Below are positions 49,451-62,148 of a stretch of 64,000 nt of DNA, piece by piece. Origin of the DNA: Artemia franciscana. Taxonomy: Eukaryota > Arthropoda > Branchiopoda > Anostraca > Artemiidae. The notes beneath the pieces are model-generated. The model did not search any database. It was not told where the DNA came from and saw only the letters and a list, made by a program, of their open reading frames with translations. The DNA lies in contig NC_088865.1 of the NCBI RefSeq assembly GCF_032884065.1, forward strand, positions 44,959,152-45,023,151. The letters run 5' to 3'. Within the stretch, counting starts at the first letter, position 1. Each line of letters begins with the position of its first letter. Made by a program: the position numbers and the translations under genes.

Positions 49451-51000
49451 AGCACGGTCGAAACTCTGAAGTATTTACCGGGATGGCCAGGGTTAGAAAC
49501 AAAAATGCTTTTTTTTGCCAGGAATGTGTCACATCTGTTCAGATCACCAAAAAAAAAACAATGCTGTACTTTAATCTACATATTTGATTATATATTAATA
49601 TTATTATATGCTGCTATTATAGGGATTCTATTATAATAAGCTAATAGACAATATAGTTGACGATTGTCTAAATAACAAGCTTAGGAAGGGATTTAATATA
49701 AATAAGGTATATAATATAATGTATATAATTTAATAACATTGCTAAAATCGAACTCATATTCCCTCTGCTACGTATGAGTAAACAGCTTTTAAGAACTTGG
49801 AAGCATCAGCACGAGAGCCAATCAATATAGACTATTGGTTATAATTCATGCTTGACTTCCTTTTGGGTATCTGTGGGTGAAGACCTCCTATCTGTTTTAA
49901 GTTGACACATGCTCCCCTGGCTTTCAAGAAGCTAGATAAGTGCAAACTTCGAGAAATAGGGTCATTGCTAACCCTGAGACGACAGTCCAGCTCTCATATA
50001 GAAAGCTTGAATGGGTCAAAAGAAATCCATTCATATTCACATAGCCCCTTCTTAAATGTAATACGATGCGCTAATCTCTGGGTATAATAATAATAAAGCA
50101 AATTTTAAGCAAGAAAAATTCTTTTAAAATACCAAGTGTAATTTTAGGATTATCAGTCTCTTCGCTGAGGGTAAGAAGCATTTAGACTTACCGAATGTTC
50201 TCTATCTTATCAAGCAATGATACGTTAGGGAAATCAACCCTGTGGCATGATGTGGCACTGGCAGTTAAGACACTTTTTTGTTTGGTATTTTAAGGCAAAG
50301 TGTCAAATGATTCAGCCCGTTGGGAACCCCGTTTCCCTGTGCAGTATTGAAAAAACAGCTTTCGAGCAGTTTCACTTGTAGTCTTAATGGAAACTGTGCT
50401 GGAGCGTCAATTCACAGAAATTAGGGGAGACACAAAAGTGCATTTTTAAAATCTTTGAGGGGGGCAATTTTTGGAAAATACCAAAAAAGGTATTTTGGAA
50501 AATATAAGGGGTTAGGGGGAAAATATCGAGGAGTTCTTCCTCCTCCTACTTCACAACAAAAAGACTCTGGCATTACTATCTAATTACTGAGGTATCATCA
50601 TAAAGACATTCCATCAATAAGGGTGGCAAATAATCAAATAATTGTTTCATGATTCACCCTCTTACTTGATAGCATACCTTAGTATTATGCTTGATATATA
50701 ATGACAGTTATTCTTACTGCAAACATATTTTAGATCACAATGAATATTAAGCCATAATTTATTATCAGATATAATATATTCAAAGCCATATGGGTAAGTC
50801 TGTGTTCAAGGGGGAGGGGTTTTAACCCCCTCCCTAAAGTTTTTGTCAAACTCGTAAATACGGAATAAAAATGCATAGAAACACATTTTGATGTTTTTGT
50901 ACTTGATAAAGTTGTCATGGAAATGAATATGTTTTCAGAGGGTCAAGCCATGAGACTAGTTCCAAAATTCAGTTAAGTCTCGTAAGTATAAATTTATCAA
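49451..51000. other. No gene recognised
   Basis: AT-rich, with one G-rich repeat remnant near 50455-50530. Open frames are short and without similarity. Confidence 0.5.
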
Positions 51001-51885
51001 ACAGTTCGTGGTAACGAACTGTAGTAAGGAGCGACCCGGCTCAATAGTAAACGAAACTCTAAATAACGGAATTTTGATGCTAAAATATACATCAAAAGAA
51101 TCGGATTTTCATGCTGATTTTAAATATATAAGTTTCATCAAATTTGGTCTTTGTCATCAAAAGTTACGAGCCTGAGAAAATTTGTCACATTTTAGAAAAT
51201 AGGGGAAACACCCCCTAAAAGTCACAGAATCTTAACGAAAATCACACCATCGCATTCGGCGTATCAGAGAACCCCATAGCAAAAAGCTCCTATCTACAAA
51301 AATGTGGAATTTCGTATTTTTTGCCAGAAGACAAATCACGGGTGCGTGTTTATTTGTTTTTTTTCTCTTGTTTTTTTCTTTTCCCCAGGGGTCATCGTAT
51401 CGACCAAGTGGTCCTAGAATTTTGCAAGAGGGCTCATTCTAACGGGAATGAAAAATTCTAGTGCCCTTTTTAAGTGACCAGAAAAATTGGAGAGCACCTA
51501 GGCCCCCTCCCACGCTCATTTTTTCTCCAAAGTCAACAGATCAAAATTTTGAGATAGCCATTTTGTTCCGCATAGTCAAAACCATAATAATTATGTCTTT
51601 GGGAATGACATACTCCCCCACAGTCCCTGGGGGAGGGGCTGCAAGTTACAAACTTCGACCAGTGTTTACATATAATAATGGTTATTGGGAAGTGTACAGT
51701 CGTTTTTAGGGATTTTTTTTTGGTTTTGGGGGTGGGGTTGAGGGGAGGGGGCTATGTGGGAGGAGCTTTCCTTGAAGAAATATGTCATGGGGGAAGAAAA
51801 ATTCAATGAAAAGGGCGCAGGATTTTCTAAAATTACTATAAAAAAAACAATGAAAAAATAAACATGGAAAAGTTTTTTCAATTGA
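51001..51885 (-). repeat. Dispersed family main body (copy C, inverted)
   Basis: Begins with the 9-bp palindrome ACAGTTCGT-GGTA-ACGAACTGT at 51001-51022, then GTAAGGAGCGACCCGGCTCA. All body blocks of 3341-4206 follow in inverted order. Similarity to copy A looks higher than to copy B. Confidence 0.88.
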
Positions 51886-52454
51886 AAGTAAGGAGTAGCA
51901 TTGAAACTTAAAACGAACAGAGATTATTCCGCATATGAGGGGTTCTAAAAATACTTTAGCATAAAGAGCGAGGTATTTAGGAGGAGATAAATACCTCGTT
52001 CCTTATGCTATAGTATTTTTAGTAATTTCAACTATTTATTCTACGGCCTTTCTGATTCAGGGGTCATTCTTAAAGAATCGGCACAAAACTTAGGATTTAG
52101 TGTAAAGAGCGAGGTATTAACAAGGGTACAAGCCCCCTCATATACATAATAAAAATTTAAGAATATAAAAGTTTGTTACGTAAGTTAATTCTTAAGTTAC
52201 GTATATTTTTTACTAATAAAAAAATTCGTTGAAAATTAAAATTTATAGTTGCCTTTTTGTGTAACCGAAAAATTGCATTGCAACTAGGCCTCCTTCCCCA
52301 TCCCTTATTCCTCAAAATCGTCTGATCAGAATTAAGAGAAAGCCATTTAGCCAAAAAAGGAATTAAAATGTAAATTCCATTTTAATAATTTATGTGTGGA
52401 GAGCCAAAATCAAACATGCATTAATTCAAAAACGTTCAGAAATTACATAAGAAA
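51886..52454 (-). repeat. Dispersed family hairpin/body modules (copy C)
   Basis: GAAAGTAAGGAGTAGCATTG starts the module. A hairpin with 35-base arms lies at 51935-52011 (CTAAAAATACTTTAGCATAA against its mirror TTATGCTATAGTATTTTTAG). The section 52155-52454 mirrors 2801-3060. Confidence 0.8.
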
Positions 52455-52724
52455 CTAGTTTTTCTAACTGAAAGTAAGGAGCGACATTAAAACTTAAAAC
52501 GAACAGAAATTAATCCGTATATGAAATGGGTTGTCCCCTCCACAATCCTTCGCTCTTTACGCTAAAGTTTGACTCTTTACCACAATTCTGCTTTTTAAAA
52601 CAAATAAAAGCTTTAGCATAAAGAGCGAGGGATTGCGGAGGGGACAACCCATTTCATATACGGAGTAATTTCTGTTCGTTTTAAGTTTTAATGTCGCTCC
52701 TTACTTTCAGTTAGAAAAAGTAGT
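52455..52724. repeat. Long hairpin module (copy C), arms 52455-52570 and 52607-52724
   Basis: Arms of about 116 bases differ at only a handful of positions by eye; the loop is 36 bases. Arm sequence differs from copy A at many positions (GAAATGGGTTGTCCCCTCCA here, GAAAGAGGCTGCTTCCTCAT there), yet each hairpin pairs with itself. Confidence 0.9.
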
Positions 52725-54450
52725 TTTTTTTATCTAATATCAAGAAGACTGTAGTTGATTAGGCAAGCCTTGGAACAAACATGCATTTTGGTATAATTAT
52801 CAGAAGTTTCAAAAAGCATGAATACTGAAGCTGGCCAGATTTATCATAATTAAATACAAATTATTGATTGAAAAAAAAAAAAATGTAAACAGGTTTCATG
52901 TTTCACAGACAAAGGATGAACCAGAATATATGTTGTTTTATTGGTCTTAGGAAACTATTGTAAAATCTAGGTGTCTCTCAGTCGTGTGACATTTGGACAA
53001 CAATACCAAAGAAAAGTATGTAAATTACCAAAAAATATCTCTCAATAATATATTTGCATATGTACTGAAAAGCTCATTACATTGAAAACTTTTTGGATTA
53101 CCAAGTAGATTTGTTCATGGAAATGCCTCTCAAGCTCAGTATTCATATGGAAACTGAACATCCGAGCTTAAAATATCTATAATTACAACAAATTCTTGCG
53201 TACATAAAAGATTGCGAGCCAATGTTGCTATGTGGGAAAGGGAAATTTATCACTGCAAAATTAAATCATCCCTTCATTATATTTTTGAACAACTATTGAT
53301 TATTACCAGGATTACTTTAATTTAAATCCAAAAATGGTCATTTAGATCTGAAATCACGCAAACGCAATATCATGTGTAAGCTGTAACATTTTTTACTTGT
53401 AGTCCTGCTAAAACAGTTTGCCTATCCGACTTTTTTCTTATAAGCATCAGTATTAATTAGAAATAGATGAGGATGTTAGGTAGTGATTGACAAAATAAAG
53501 GCAAATTCATTTGCTTAAATGAATATTCTCAATAATGTTTTCTTTTTTTTGCATATTTACTTACAAGCTCATCATATTGAAAGCTAAATTTTTTGACTTG
53601 CAAGTAAGTTTATTCACAGAAAAATATCTCAAGCTCGGTTTGTTAGGAAAAGCCCACTTACTCATTAGTGACGATAATGAATGGAGTAAAGATATAAAAA
53701 CTAGGGTAAACTGATTTTTATCCGAAGGGCCTTTCCATTATTCACACAATTCAAACCTAGCGAACTTGCTTTGTCTGGGTATAAAGAAGCTGGACAAATT
53801 TAGCCAATTCAAATGCTAATTGTTTTGAATTTATAGTAAGCATAGATTTGAATTAATAGAGGGGTTCGTGTGTTTATTAGTTCTTAGCTCTTATGCTTGT
53901 ATTTGTTAAATTGTAAGTCGTTTTGTATACAAATGTGAAAATGAAGAGAAATTGACGTCATTATAATACACGAACAAGGGTCAAAGCCCTAGGCACTGAC
54001 TAGGCAAAACGCACCGACCTGTACAAGGGCCGAAGGCCCAAACCTGTCCATGATATTTACTGTGCTTAGCAGCTCAATCTATTATGCAGTCCTTTCGCTG
54101 TGCTATTGTTACTTTTTTTTAAGGATTTCTTTGAATATAAGTTATTTCAATAACAAACATATTATAAAAAAAAAAAAAACAGCTTTGAATTTACTGTAGG
54201 TGTTAATGACTAATGTTATGATAAATATTTGAAACTTTGGAACATTTCTAACTCAAGGTATATTTTGGAGATTTACGGTGGCATCAATTGAGGTTAGGGG
54301 GGCATTCGTCCCCTAGGTTTTCAGACGCCCTTCATTTTGAAAAATTTCCTTTATTGGGGCATTTTTATTGAAAATACTTCTTTTGGTATTGATTAAAACG
54401 AAAAATTTATACCCCCTCGATCTTGAAAGATATATCTTCCCTCCCCTAAA
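52725..54450. other. No gene recognised
   Basis: AT-rich. A short GC patch with small palindromes (AAGGGCCGAAGGCCC near 54027) may be a transposon end. Otherwise nothing seen. Confidence 0.45.
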
Positions 54451-54610
54451 TGTTTGTAAATTGACAGCACTGAATATGGGGATTTGAAAGAGAGAGAGGG
54501 AATGCGGAAGAGATGAGATGAGGAAGAGATGAGAGATGAAGAGATGTTTGTAAATTGACAGCACTGAATATGGGGATTTGAAAGAGAGAGAGGGAATGCG
54601 GAAGAGAGAC
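54451..54610 (+). repeat. Tandem duplication, ~94-bp period
   Basis: GTTTGTAAATTGACAGCACT occurs at 54451 and about 54545, each followed by GAATATGGGGATTTGAAAGA and a GA-rich run. The copies are nearly identical. Confidence 0.93.
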
Positions 54611-55869
54611 AGAAAATGATGTCATGTCTGCAAACTTAATTAGAATATGTATTTTTCTCCCAACTTAACAAATGTTAGATCTATTTTTCCATGACTGCTT
54701 GAGGACTGCATAAAATAAAATTTTTGTTATGTTTCGCTAAATTTTTCGTAATAACATCCTTATTTTTCGTGACTGCATAAAGAAATTTTCTTCTAAAAAT
54801 TATGGTAGTGCTTACAAATTACCTGTATTTTGCAGTACTTTCCATAATTGTTAAGTGACACAGACAACGGCCTATAAAAAGTTACATGAATGATTATGTT
54901 TTGCCGTGGACAAGGCCTACGTTACGTAACATAAACAATGTCTTAACAAATTGCAGATTGGCTGGGTTTTTTTTTTGGTAAAAACTGCATAAAAGCTTAA
55001 CGATAAAAGGGAATGCCTTTATAAAGACAACAGGAATGACAGAATAAAACCGAATTTCGCCAAGACCGCATCGTAGAAAAAAAGATTCTATAGCAGATTG
55101 CAGGACTGGCCACAAAATACCTGCATTTCGTCATGGTTAACTCAGATAAAAGATTGACCAGTGATAGGAAATTCCAGAAGATACTACGTTTTGCGATGAC
55201 TGCATAAATTACATAAGAAATGCCATATAAAAAATAAAGTAAATAAAAGCCATCGGAATGATTACATAATGACGCCATTTCGCTATGATTACGCAACGGC
55301 TATATTACACAACATCACGCCTTCTAGAGATTTTCAGGAATGGCTGCGAAATGGCTGCATTTTGCCCTGCCCGCAGCTGCTGATAACATAAACGAGTAAC
55401 TGAATAACTACATTTTTCCACAGTCGGTTTCATTACATAGAACAATGCCTTCTAACAAATGGCAGGGTCGAGAATATAAATAACATGATATGGTAAGTAT
55501 ATAATCTTGTTTGTTTACTTTTAACTGCAAGGCAAGCGTTTTCAATATTTGAACATGGATACATTTTCGTTTCAAAATTTTGAACTGATAAGAAAAACAA
55601 AGAAACATTGTTTAATGAATGGATTTTAGTGAAGGTTTCAAAACAAAGCCTCTTAGATCTCGTAAGGTGGTCAACTGCAGTGTTCAGTTACTGCTTTTCG
55701 TACTAAAAGCCCGTGATATACATTTTTTATTGTTATTTCTACGCAACTACTGTTACAACACAGGTAATTATTTTTTTTAGGCGTTCAAAATTGACTTCAT
55801 GTATGTATTCTGTTTTAGCAGCTGAATTGAGTAAAAGTTTTAAAGAATTACTTCACATGAGCTTGTAAA
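54611..55869. other. No gene recognised
   Basis: AT-rich with diffuse repeats of short motifs such as TGCATAAA; open frames on the minus strand (54894-55608) are short and unsupported. Confidence 0.4.
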
Positions 55870-57800
55870 AATGTTGTACTACATAAATCAAAATTTTGGG
55901 AGTTGATATGCGGCCCTAATTAGGTATCGGGGCAGTCTCTGAGATTCCAAACTCTGCTCTTTACTTACTGGAAAGGCCTGAAAAATTCAGTGAAAATATA
56001 TCTGAACTCGAACAAAAACCAAAATACAGCTGCGACCAGAATCCGTACCTCCCGGAACGTAGGCGTTGCCTAAAGGGCTCCCAAGACTCAAGGTGAATTT
56101 TGAATTAGGTTCTAAGCTTTGCTGTAGCCTATTTTGCTATTGAGCTGGGCTGTAATTCTTGGTGCATCGTAGCACCAAATAGTTCTAAGCCTAGCTCTAC
56201 ATTTTTGGCCTAGACTTAATCATACCAGTAAAATAATATTGTAATAGTCACACATGTATTGGTCTCTTCTTAACAAAACACTATATTAACAAAATGCATC
56301 CTTCGATATAAAGATGAAATTTCGAGGTGTCGGAATTTTTGGAGTCCCTTCCAGTAAACTACACCCCCTACTTATGCTTGGCTAGCCTAGGCTATATAAA
56401 ATGTTTGCTGATTTAATGGTTTATAATTAAAATGAGATAAAATTATCGAAAACGGCAGAAAATTTCAACATGACAGTCAATATTGAAAGAAAAAAAGACC
56501 AGAAAAGTTTTAAAACAATGCCAACATGACAATTAAAGCATAAATCAAAGCTTCGGAAGTGCATCTGCAGCCCAAATTAGGCCTCGGGGCAGTGTCTGAG
56601 ATTTCTAACTCTGCTCTTTATTTACTGAAAGATCTGAAAAACTCAGTGAAAGTAAGTCTTTACTCTAACAAAAAGAAAAATGCTGTGACCAGAATCCATA
56701 CCTCCCAGAACGTAGACCTTACCAAAAGGGTTCCCAAGACTCAAGGTGAATTTTGAAGTAGGTTCTAAGCTTTGCCGTAACCTACTTTGCTATTGAGCTG
56801 GGCTGTAATTCTTGCTGTATCGTAGCACCAAATAGTTCTAAGCCCAGCTCTACATTTTTGGCCTAGAGTTAATCATACCAGGAATATAACCTTGTAATAG
56901 TCTAATGTATTGGCCTCTTTTTAACAAAACACTATATTAACAAAATTCTTCCTTCGATATAAAGATGAAATTTCAAGCGGTCAGATTTTTAGAGTCCTTT
57001 CCAGTAAACTGCATCCCCCCCCTCTAAAGCTCGAGCTTGCTTAGGCTATGTAAAATGTTTGCTGATTTAAAGGTTTATAATTAAAGTGATATAAAATTAT
57101 CGAAAACAGCTGAAAATTTCAATATGATAGTGAACATGGAAAGAAAATAAGACTAGAAAAGTTTAAAACAATGCCAACATGACAATTCAAGCATAAATCA
57201 AAATTTCAGGAGATGATCTGCGGCCCAAATTAGGCCTTTGGAAAGTGTAAGATATTCCTAACTCTGCTCTTTACTTACTGGAAAGGCCTGAAAAGTTCAG
57301 TGAAAGTATGTCTTTATTCGAACAAAATGAAAAATACAGCTGTGACCAGAATCCGTACCTCCCTGAACGTAAACCTTGAAAAAATGGTTCCCAAGACTTC
57401 GGGTGAATTTTGAATTAGGTTCTAAGTTTTGCTGCAGCCTGGTTTGCTGTTGAGCTGGGCCGAAATTCTTGCTGTATCGTAGCACCAAATAGTTCTTAGC
57501 ACCGAATAGTTCTAAGCCCAGCTGTACATTTTTGGCTGGCATAGATTAACAAAACACTATATTAACAAAATTCTTCCTTCGATATAAAGATGAAATTTCA
57601 AGGTGTCGGAATTTTTAGAGTCTCTTCCAGTTAACATCATCCCCCCTTTATGCTTTGGCATGTTTGCTGATTTAATGGTTTATAATTAAAATGAGATAAA
57701 ATTATCGACAACGCCTGAAAATTTCAGTATAACAGTGAACATTGAAAGAAAAAAAAAGACCAGAAAAATTTTAAATAATACCAACATGACAATTCAAGCA
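55870..57800 (+). repeat. Three tandem units of ~655 bp
   Basis: The anchor ATTAGG(T/C)(A/C)T... before GGGGCAGT starts at 55918, 56575 and 57228, so periods are 657 and 653. Every unit contains ACTCTGCTCTTTA(C/T)TTACTG, GACCAGAATCC(G/A)TACCTCCC, GATATAAAGATGAAATTTC and GTTTGCTGATTTAA. The third unit has a deletion around 57540. Identity is about 85 percent by eye. No coding potential is shared between units. Confidence 0.93.
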
Positions 57801-59770
57801 CAAACACAAGACAGAGTGACTGCTGTATGCCATATACTATCTTGTGGGTCCGAGTTGCCTTCTAACAAAATGAAAGTTTTCTTTTTGTCATCTTATGAAT
57901 AACCTAGTCCCATAAATTAAAATCAGACACAGACACCGGTCTCTTAAGAGGATTTGATATCTTAAGTATCATTTTGTGAGCCTAAACGTTGGATGACTAC
58001 CTCAAAGACAAAGGGTTCATTAGTAAGTTTCCTCAGGGGACTACTCATCACTGATACCTATTGTGAATTTGTGATATGATTAAGAATTTTCTTTTGAAAA
58101 GACAATGGAATTGTGCTGGCCAAGTTTTCAATCAAAGCGGGTCGCACTACAGAAAATTTGAAGACCTGTCAAATTCATCTAATGGAGTTATTTTTTAGGA
58201 GATTTTTGGCATTTTCCTAGCAGGTATACTACAAAGTTTATAGGGATAACCCTTTCCCGAATTTTAAAAAGCAAATTCTGCACTGTTTGATCCAAAAAAC
58301 AAAATTGACACTTCCTAATGATGTATGTTTATCTAAAACTATATCTATAGCTATAAACTTTGTTATATATCTATAGATATAAACTACATCTATTTATCTA
58401 TTTCTCTAAAACTATATCTTTGTCTGGAAGAAAACAAGAGATATTTCAGGGTTTTCCTAAGATTTACGGGAAAGTAGATGTCGGCTTTTAGTTTTCTGCC
58501 ATTTGTTCGGATCGCTTTTCCAAGTTGTACAAGCTACGGTAAAACCGCCCAATCAATCCCAAATAGTTTGGCCACACAAATTAAAAAATTTAAAATTGAA
58601 TTGAAATGTACTCGATTGCTCTTTTTCTTGTAAAATTCAATGGATTTTTGCTTTTGTTAATCAAGCCGAAGTACGTTGACTTTTCCAAAATTATATTTCA
58701 TTTAACCTTTATTTATTAAACTAAAACTTGTTTGGGTTAATCGTCCAAGATTTTGCTATTCTCTTCATTATTAGAAGCATATAATGATCTATCTGCTTTC
58801 TTTTTCCATCTTTACTGTCTTATTAAAAGTTTTATCTCTTTTCAATATTTTTATTTCAGTTTAATTATAAAAGGGACAACAGTTGGCCAAAAATAATTAA
58901 TTCAATGGTTTTCTTTATTTTTTTTCTCTTCTCTTATCAACAGTTAGTAGTTGTGCCATTCCAGATCCCTGACGCACATCATTAGCATAACCCTATTAGC
59001 ACAAGATTTGGTTTAGTAGCCTATATATTCCTGTCAGGACGTGACTAACTTATATTCGACCACTTAATGACTAGTTATTATAATACTTAATATTCAGGGC
59101 ATGACAATTATATGAATAAAATTTTTATTTGGCTAGAATGAAACTAGTCTTATAATACATGCTTGAATAAAGTAAATCAGACACATTTTATTATGTAAAT
59201 TGAATTATAATGAATCAACAAGCGATAAATCTGCTATTCTTTTTTTCTTTTGACATGTGCTTGGGTAAAGTAAACCAGCAGACTTAAATCACCAATGAAT
59301 CGATTGCTATTGCATTTTTTTAGAGGGAACTTATGGTCATCTATTATCCACCTCCAAGGGACCGCAAACACCCCTCACCTAACATTTTGCCCGACCCCTT
59401 TTTTCGGATTAGAGTTTTTGTGGACTTAGATTTTTTTTTAACTTAGAATTTTTTTAGATCAATTTTTTCGAATAAAATTTTTTTAAGGACCATCAATTTT
59501 TTAGACTATGTTTTCAAACAGTATTATTTGTGCATTAGAAGGATAAACACTTATATTGTAATTAAGAAGAAAAAGGCAAGATGGAAATTTCAAGAAAGTG
59601 TGCGCACATGATAAAGTTATTATTGCGTTTAATGCTGATAAAGACAAATATTTGAACTATGAAACAATTACTAGTAGTAACACTATTGGATATGTATGCG
59701 TGCGTTGTTATGACAGTGAGAGATCAGAATCTTTTGGGATACCGAAATAATTCAGCTTTTATGATGGTGG
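57801..59770. other. No gene recognised
   Basis: AT-rich single-copy sequence with no recognisable open frame or element. Confidence 0.45.
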
Positions 59771-59772
59771 AT

Positions 59773-59860
59773 ATGTGAGAGTAACTTTTTATGTTACTCT
59801 CACATTATGTTTGTATTCCCTTTGAGATGCTAGTTCTTAAAGAGAATACAAACATAAAAC
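59773..59860. repeat. Two adjacent perfect hairpins
   Basis: ATGTGAGAGTAAC / GTTACTCTCACAT (13-bp stem, 7-base loop) at 59773-59805, directly followed by TTATGTTTGTATTC / GAATACAAACATAA (14-bp stem). They are not followed by U-runs; they may be an element end. Confidence 0.75.
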
Positions 59861-60249
59861 CACTAGTTAATGACGAAGGCCAGTTTTTTGCTACTGCTGG
59901 TGGTAACATGTTGCCTGCTGATTGATCATATCGTCATCTCTCTGGTATTATCACTCAAATGAATGAAAAAGAAAAAAGAAAGGCCTTTGGCTGCACTAAT
60001 TTCATTACACAGATCTTGGGAATTTGCCCAAACTGCAAACTATGTAAATAATGTAGTAATAGACAGTGAAATTTAAAGCAAAATTAAAAGAGCATTACCA
60101 GACATTATCACCAAGGAATATAAATACAAATCTATGAAAAACAAAGCATATGTGAACATTATTTTTACCATTGATTGTACACCAATATATATTTTAAATG
60201 AGCCACACACGAACACAAAAAGACTGATATGGGAACAAGCAAGCAGCAA

Positions 60250-60272
60250 ATCAGACAAATAATCACAGAGAA

Positions 60273-60313
<41 letters not shown>

Positions 60314-60713
60314 GAGAGTAACAACTTGAAAAGTTGTTAACTTAAAGAAAGCAGCTGTTTACTTTTCCCCGTGTCTGTCTTTGTTTGTTTGTTTGTCTGA
60401 CTCTGTGTGTTTGTAAGTGTTTGCTGGTCTCTCTCTCTCTATGTCCGTGTGTCTGACTGGCAGTTTGTTTGTCTCTATCACTTTGACGTTGTGTCTGAGT
60501 GGGTGTTTGCCAGTTTCTGTGTCTCTCTTTGGTTGTTTGTATGTCTAACTCTGTTTGTTTTTATGCGTTTCTGCCTCTCTCTATTTCTGTGCCTGTTTGT
60601 CTGAGCGAATGTTCGCTTTCCGCTGTGTATTTGTTTGTCTGACTCAGTGTGTAATGTATGTGTTTTCTTTCTCTCTCTCTCTCTCTGTCTCCATCTTTGT
60701 CTCTGTCTTTCTG

Positions 60714-60750
<37 letters not shown>

Positions 60751-60860
60751 ATTTCTCTCTCTCTGTCTCTGTATCTGTCTCCGTCTCTCTCGCTCTCTCT
60801 CTCTCTCTTTTTCTCTCTTTCTCTTTCTCTCTCTCACTCTCTCTCTCTCTCTCTCTCTCT

Positions 60861-60903
<43 letters not shown>

Positions 60904-62071
60904 GAAACACATACAAACACAAACTGAGTCAGACAAACAAATACACGAGGAAAAGTGAACATTCGCTCTGAAAAACAGGCGCAGAAATAGAGAGAGGCAG
61001 AAACACATAAAAACACACATAGTTAGACATACAAACAACCAAAGAGAGACACAGAGACTGGCAAATACCCACTCAGACACAACAGCACAGTGAGAGAGAC
61101 AAGCAAAACAGCCAGTCAGACACATAGACAGAGAGATAGAGACCAGCAAACACTTACAAACACGCAGAGTCAGACAAACAAACAAAGACGGACGCAGGGA
61201 AAAGCAAACAGCTGCTTTCTTTATGTTAACAACTTTTAAGTTAGGATCGTTTAGGTTTAGTTAGCATGGCCAGCACGCTAACCTAAGGCAACCTAACCTA
61301 AAAGTAGTTAGCCTAGTGTAGACTAACCTCAAGTTCATATATCCCTTGTGATTTTGGGTGTCTGAATCTGTGTATTTGTATGTGTTTTTGTTTCTTTTAC
61401 TCTCCGTACCGGAGTTTCTGAGTGGGTATTTGCTTACCACTCTCTCTCTGTGGCAATGTATCTGACCAGGTGTTGGCTTATCTCTCTCTCTCTCTGTCTG
61501 TCTTTGTGTGTTTATGTATCTCACTCTGTGTGTTTGTACGTGTTTTTTGTCTATCTCTCCCTCTACGCCTTTATGTCTGAGAGGATGTTTGCTTGTCCCC
61601 CTATCTGCCTTTTTATGTTTGTGTGTCTAACTCTGTGTGTTTGTGGGTATTTTGTCTCTCTATCTCTCTGTGCCTGTTTGTATGAGCGACTGCTCAAACA
61701 AACTCTCTCTCTCTTTCTTTCTTTCTCTCTCTCTCTCTTTCTCTCTGTATATGTGTTTGTATGAGTGTGTGTGTGTGTGTTTTTGCGTGTCTGTGTGTCT
61801 GATCAGATGTTTGCTTGTTTCTGTTTATTTGCATGTCTGAATCTGTGTGTTTGAATGTGTTTCTCTCTTTTTTTCTCTCTCTACCTGTGTGTCGGGGTGA
61901 CTGTTTGCTTGTCTATTTTCTTTTTTCTCTCTCTCTCTCTCTTTATCTGTGCCTGTGTCTCTGAGTGAGATGTTTGCTTATCTCTGTGTCTGCTTTTGTA
62001 TGTTTGTGGGTCTGACTCTGTGTGTGTTTTTGAGTGTGTTTTGGTCTCTCTCTCTCTCTGTCTCTATCTCT

Positions 62072-62148
<77 letters not shown>

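Noticed and set aside
54000-54060. GC patch with AAGGGCCGAAGGCCC palindrome as another Helitron-like end
   Set aside because: Neither the TA tract nor the GACGACCGGGACAC block is next to it; evidence too thin.
61240-61330. CCTAACCTAA words resembling the arthropod telomere repeat TTAGG
   Set aside because: Only two perfect units in degenerate context; chance or an old remnant cannot be told apart.
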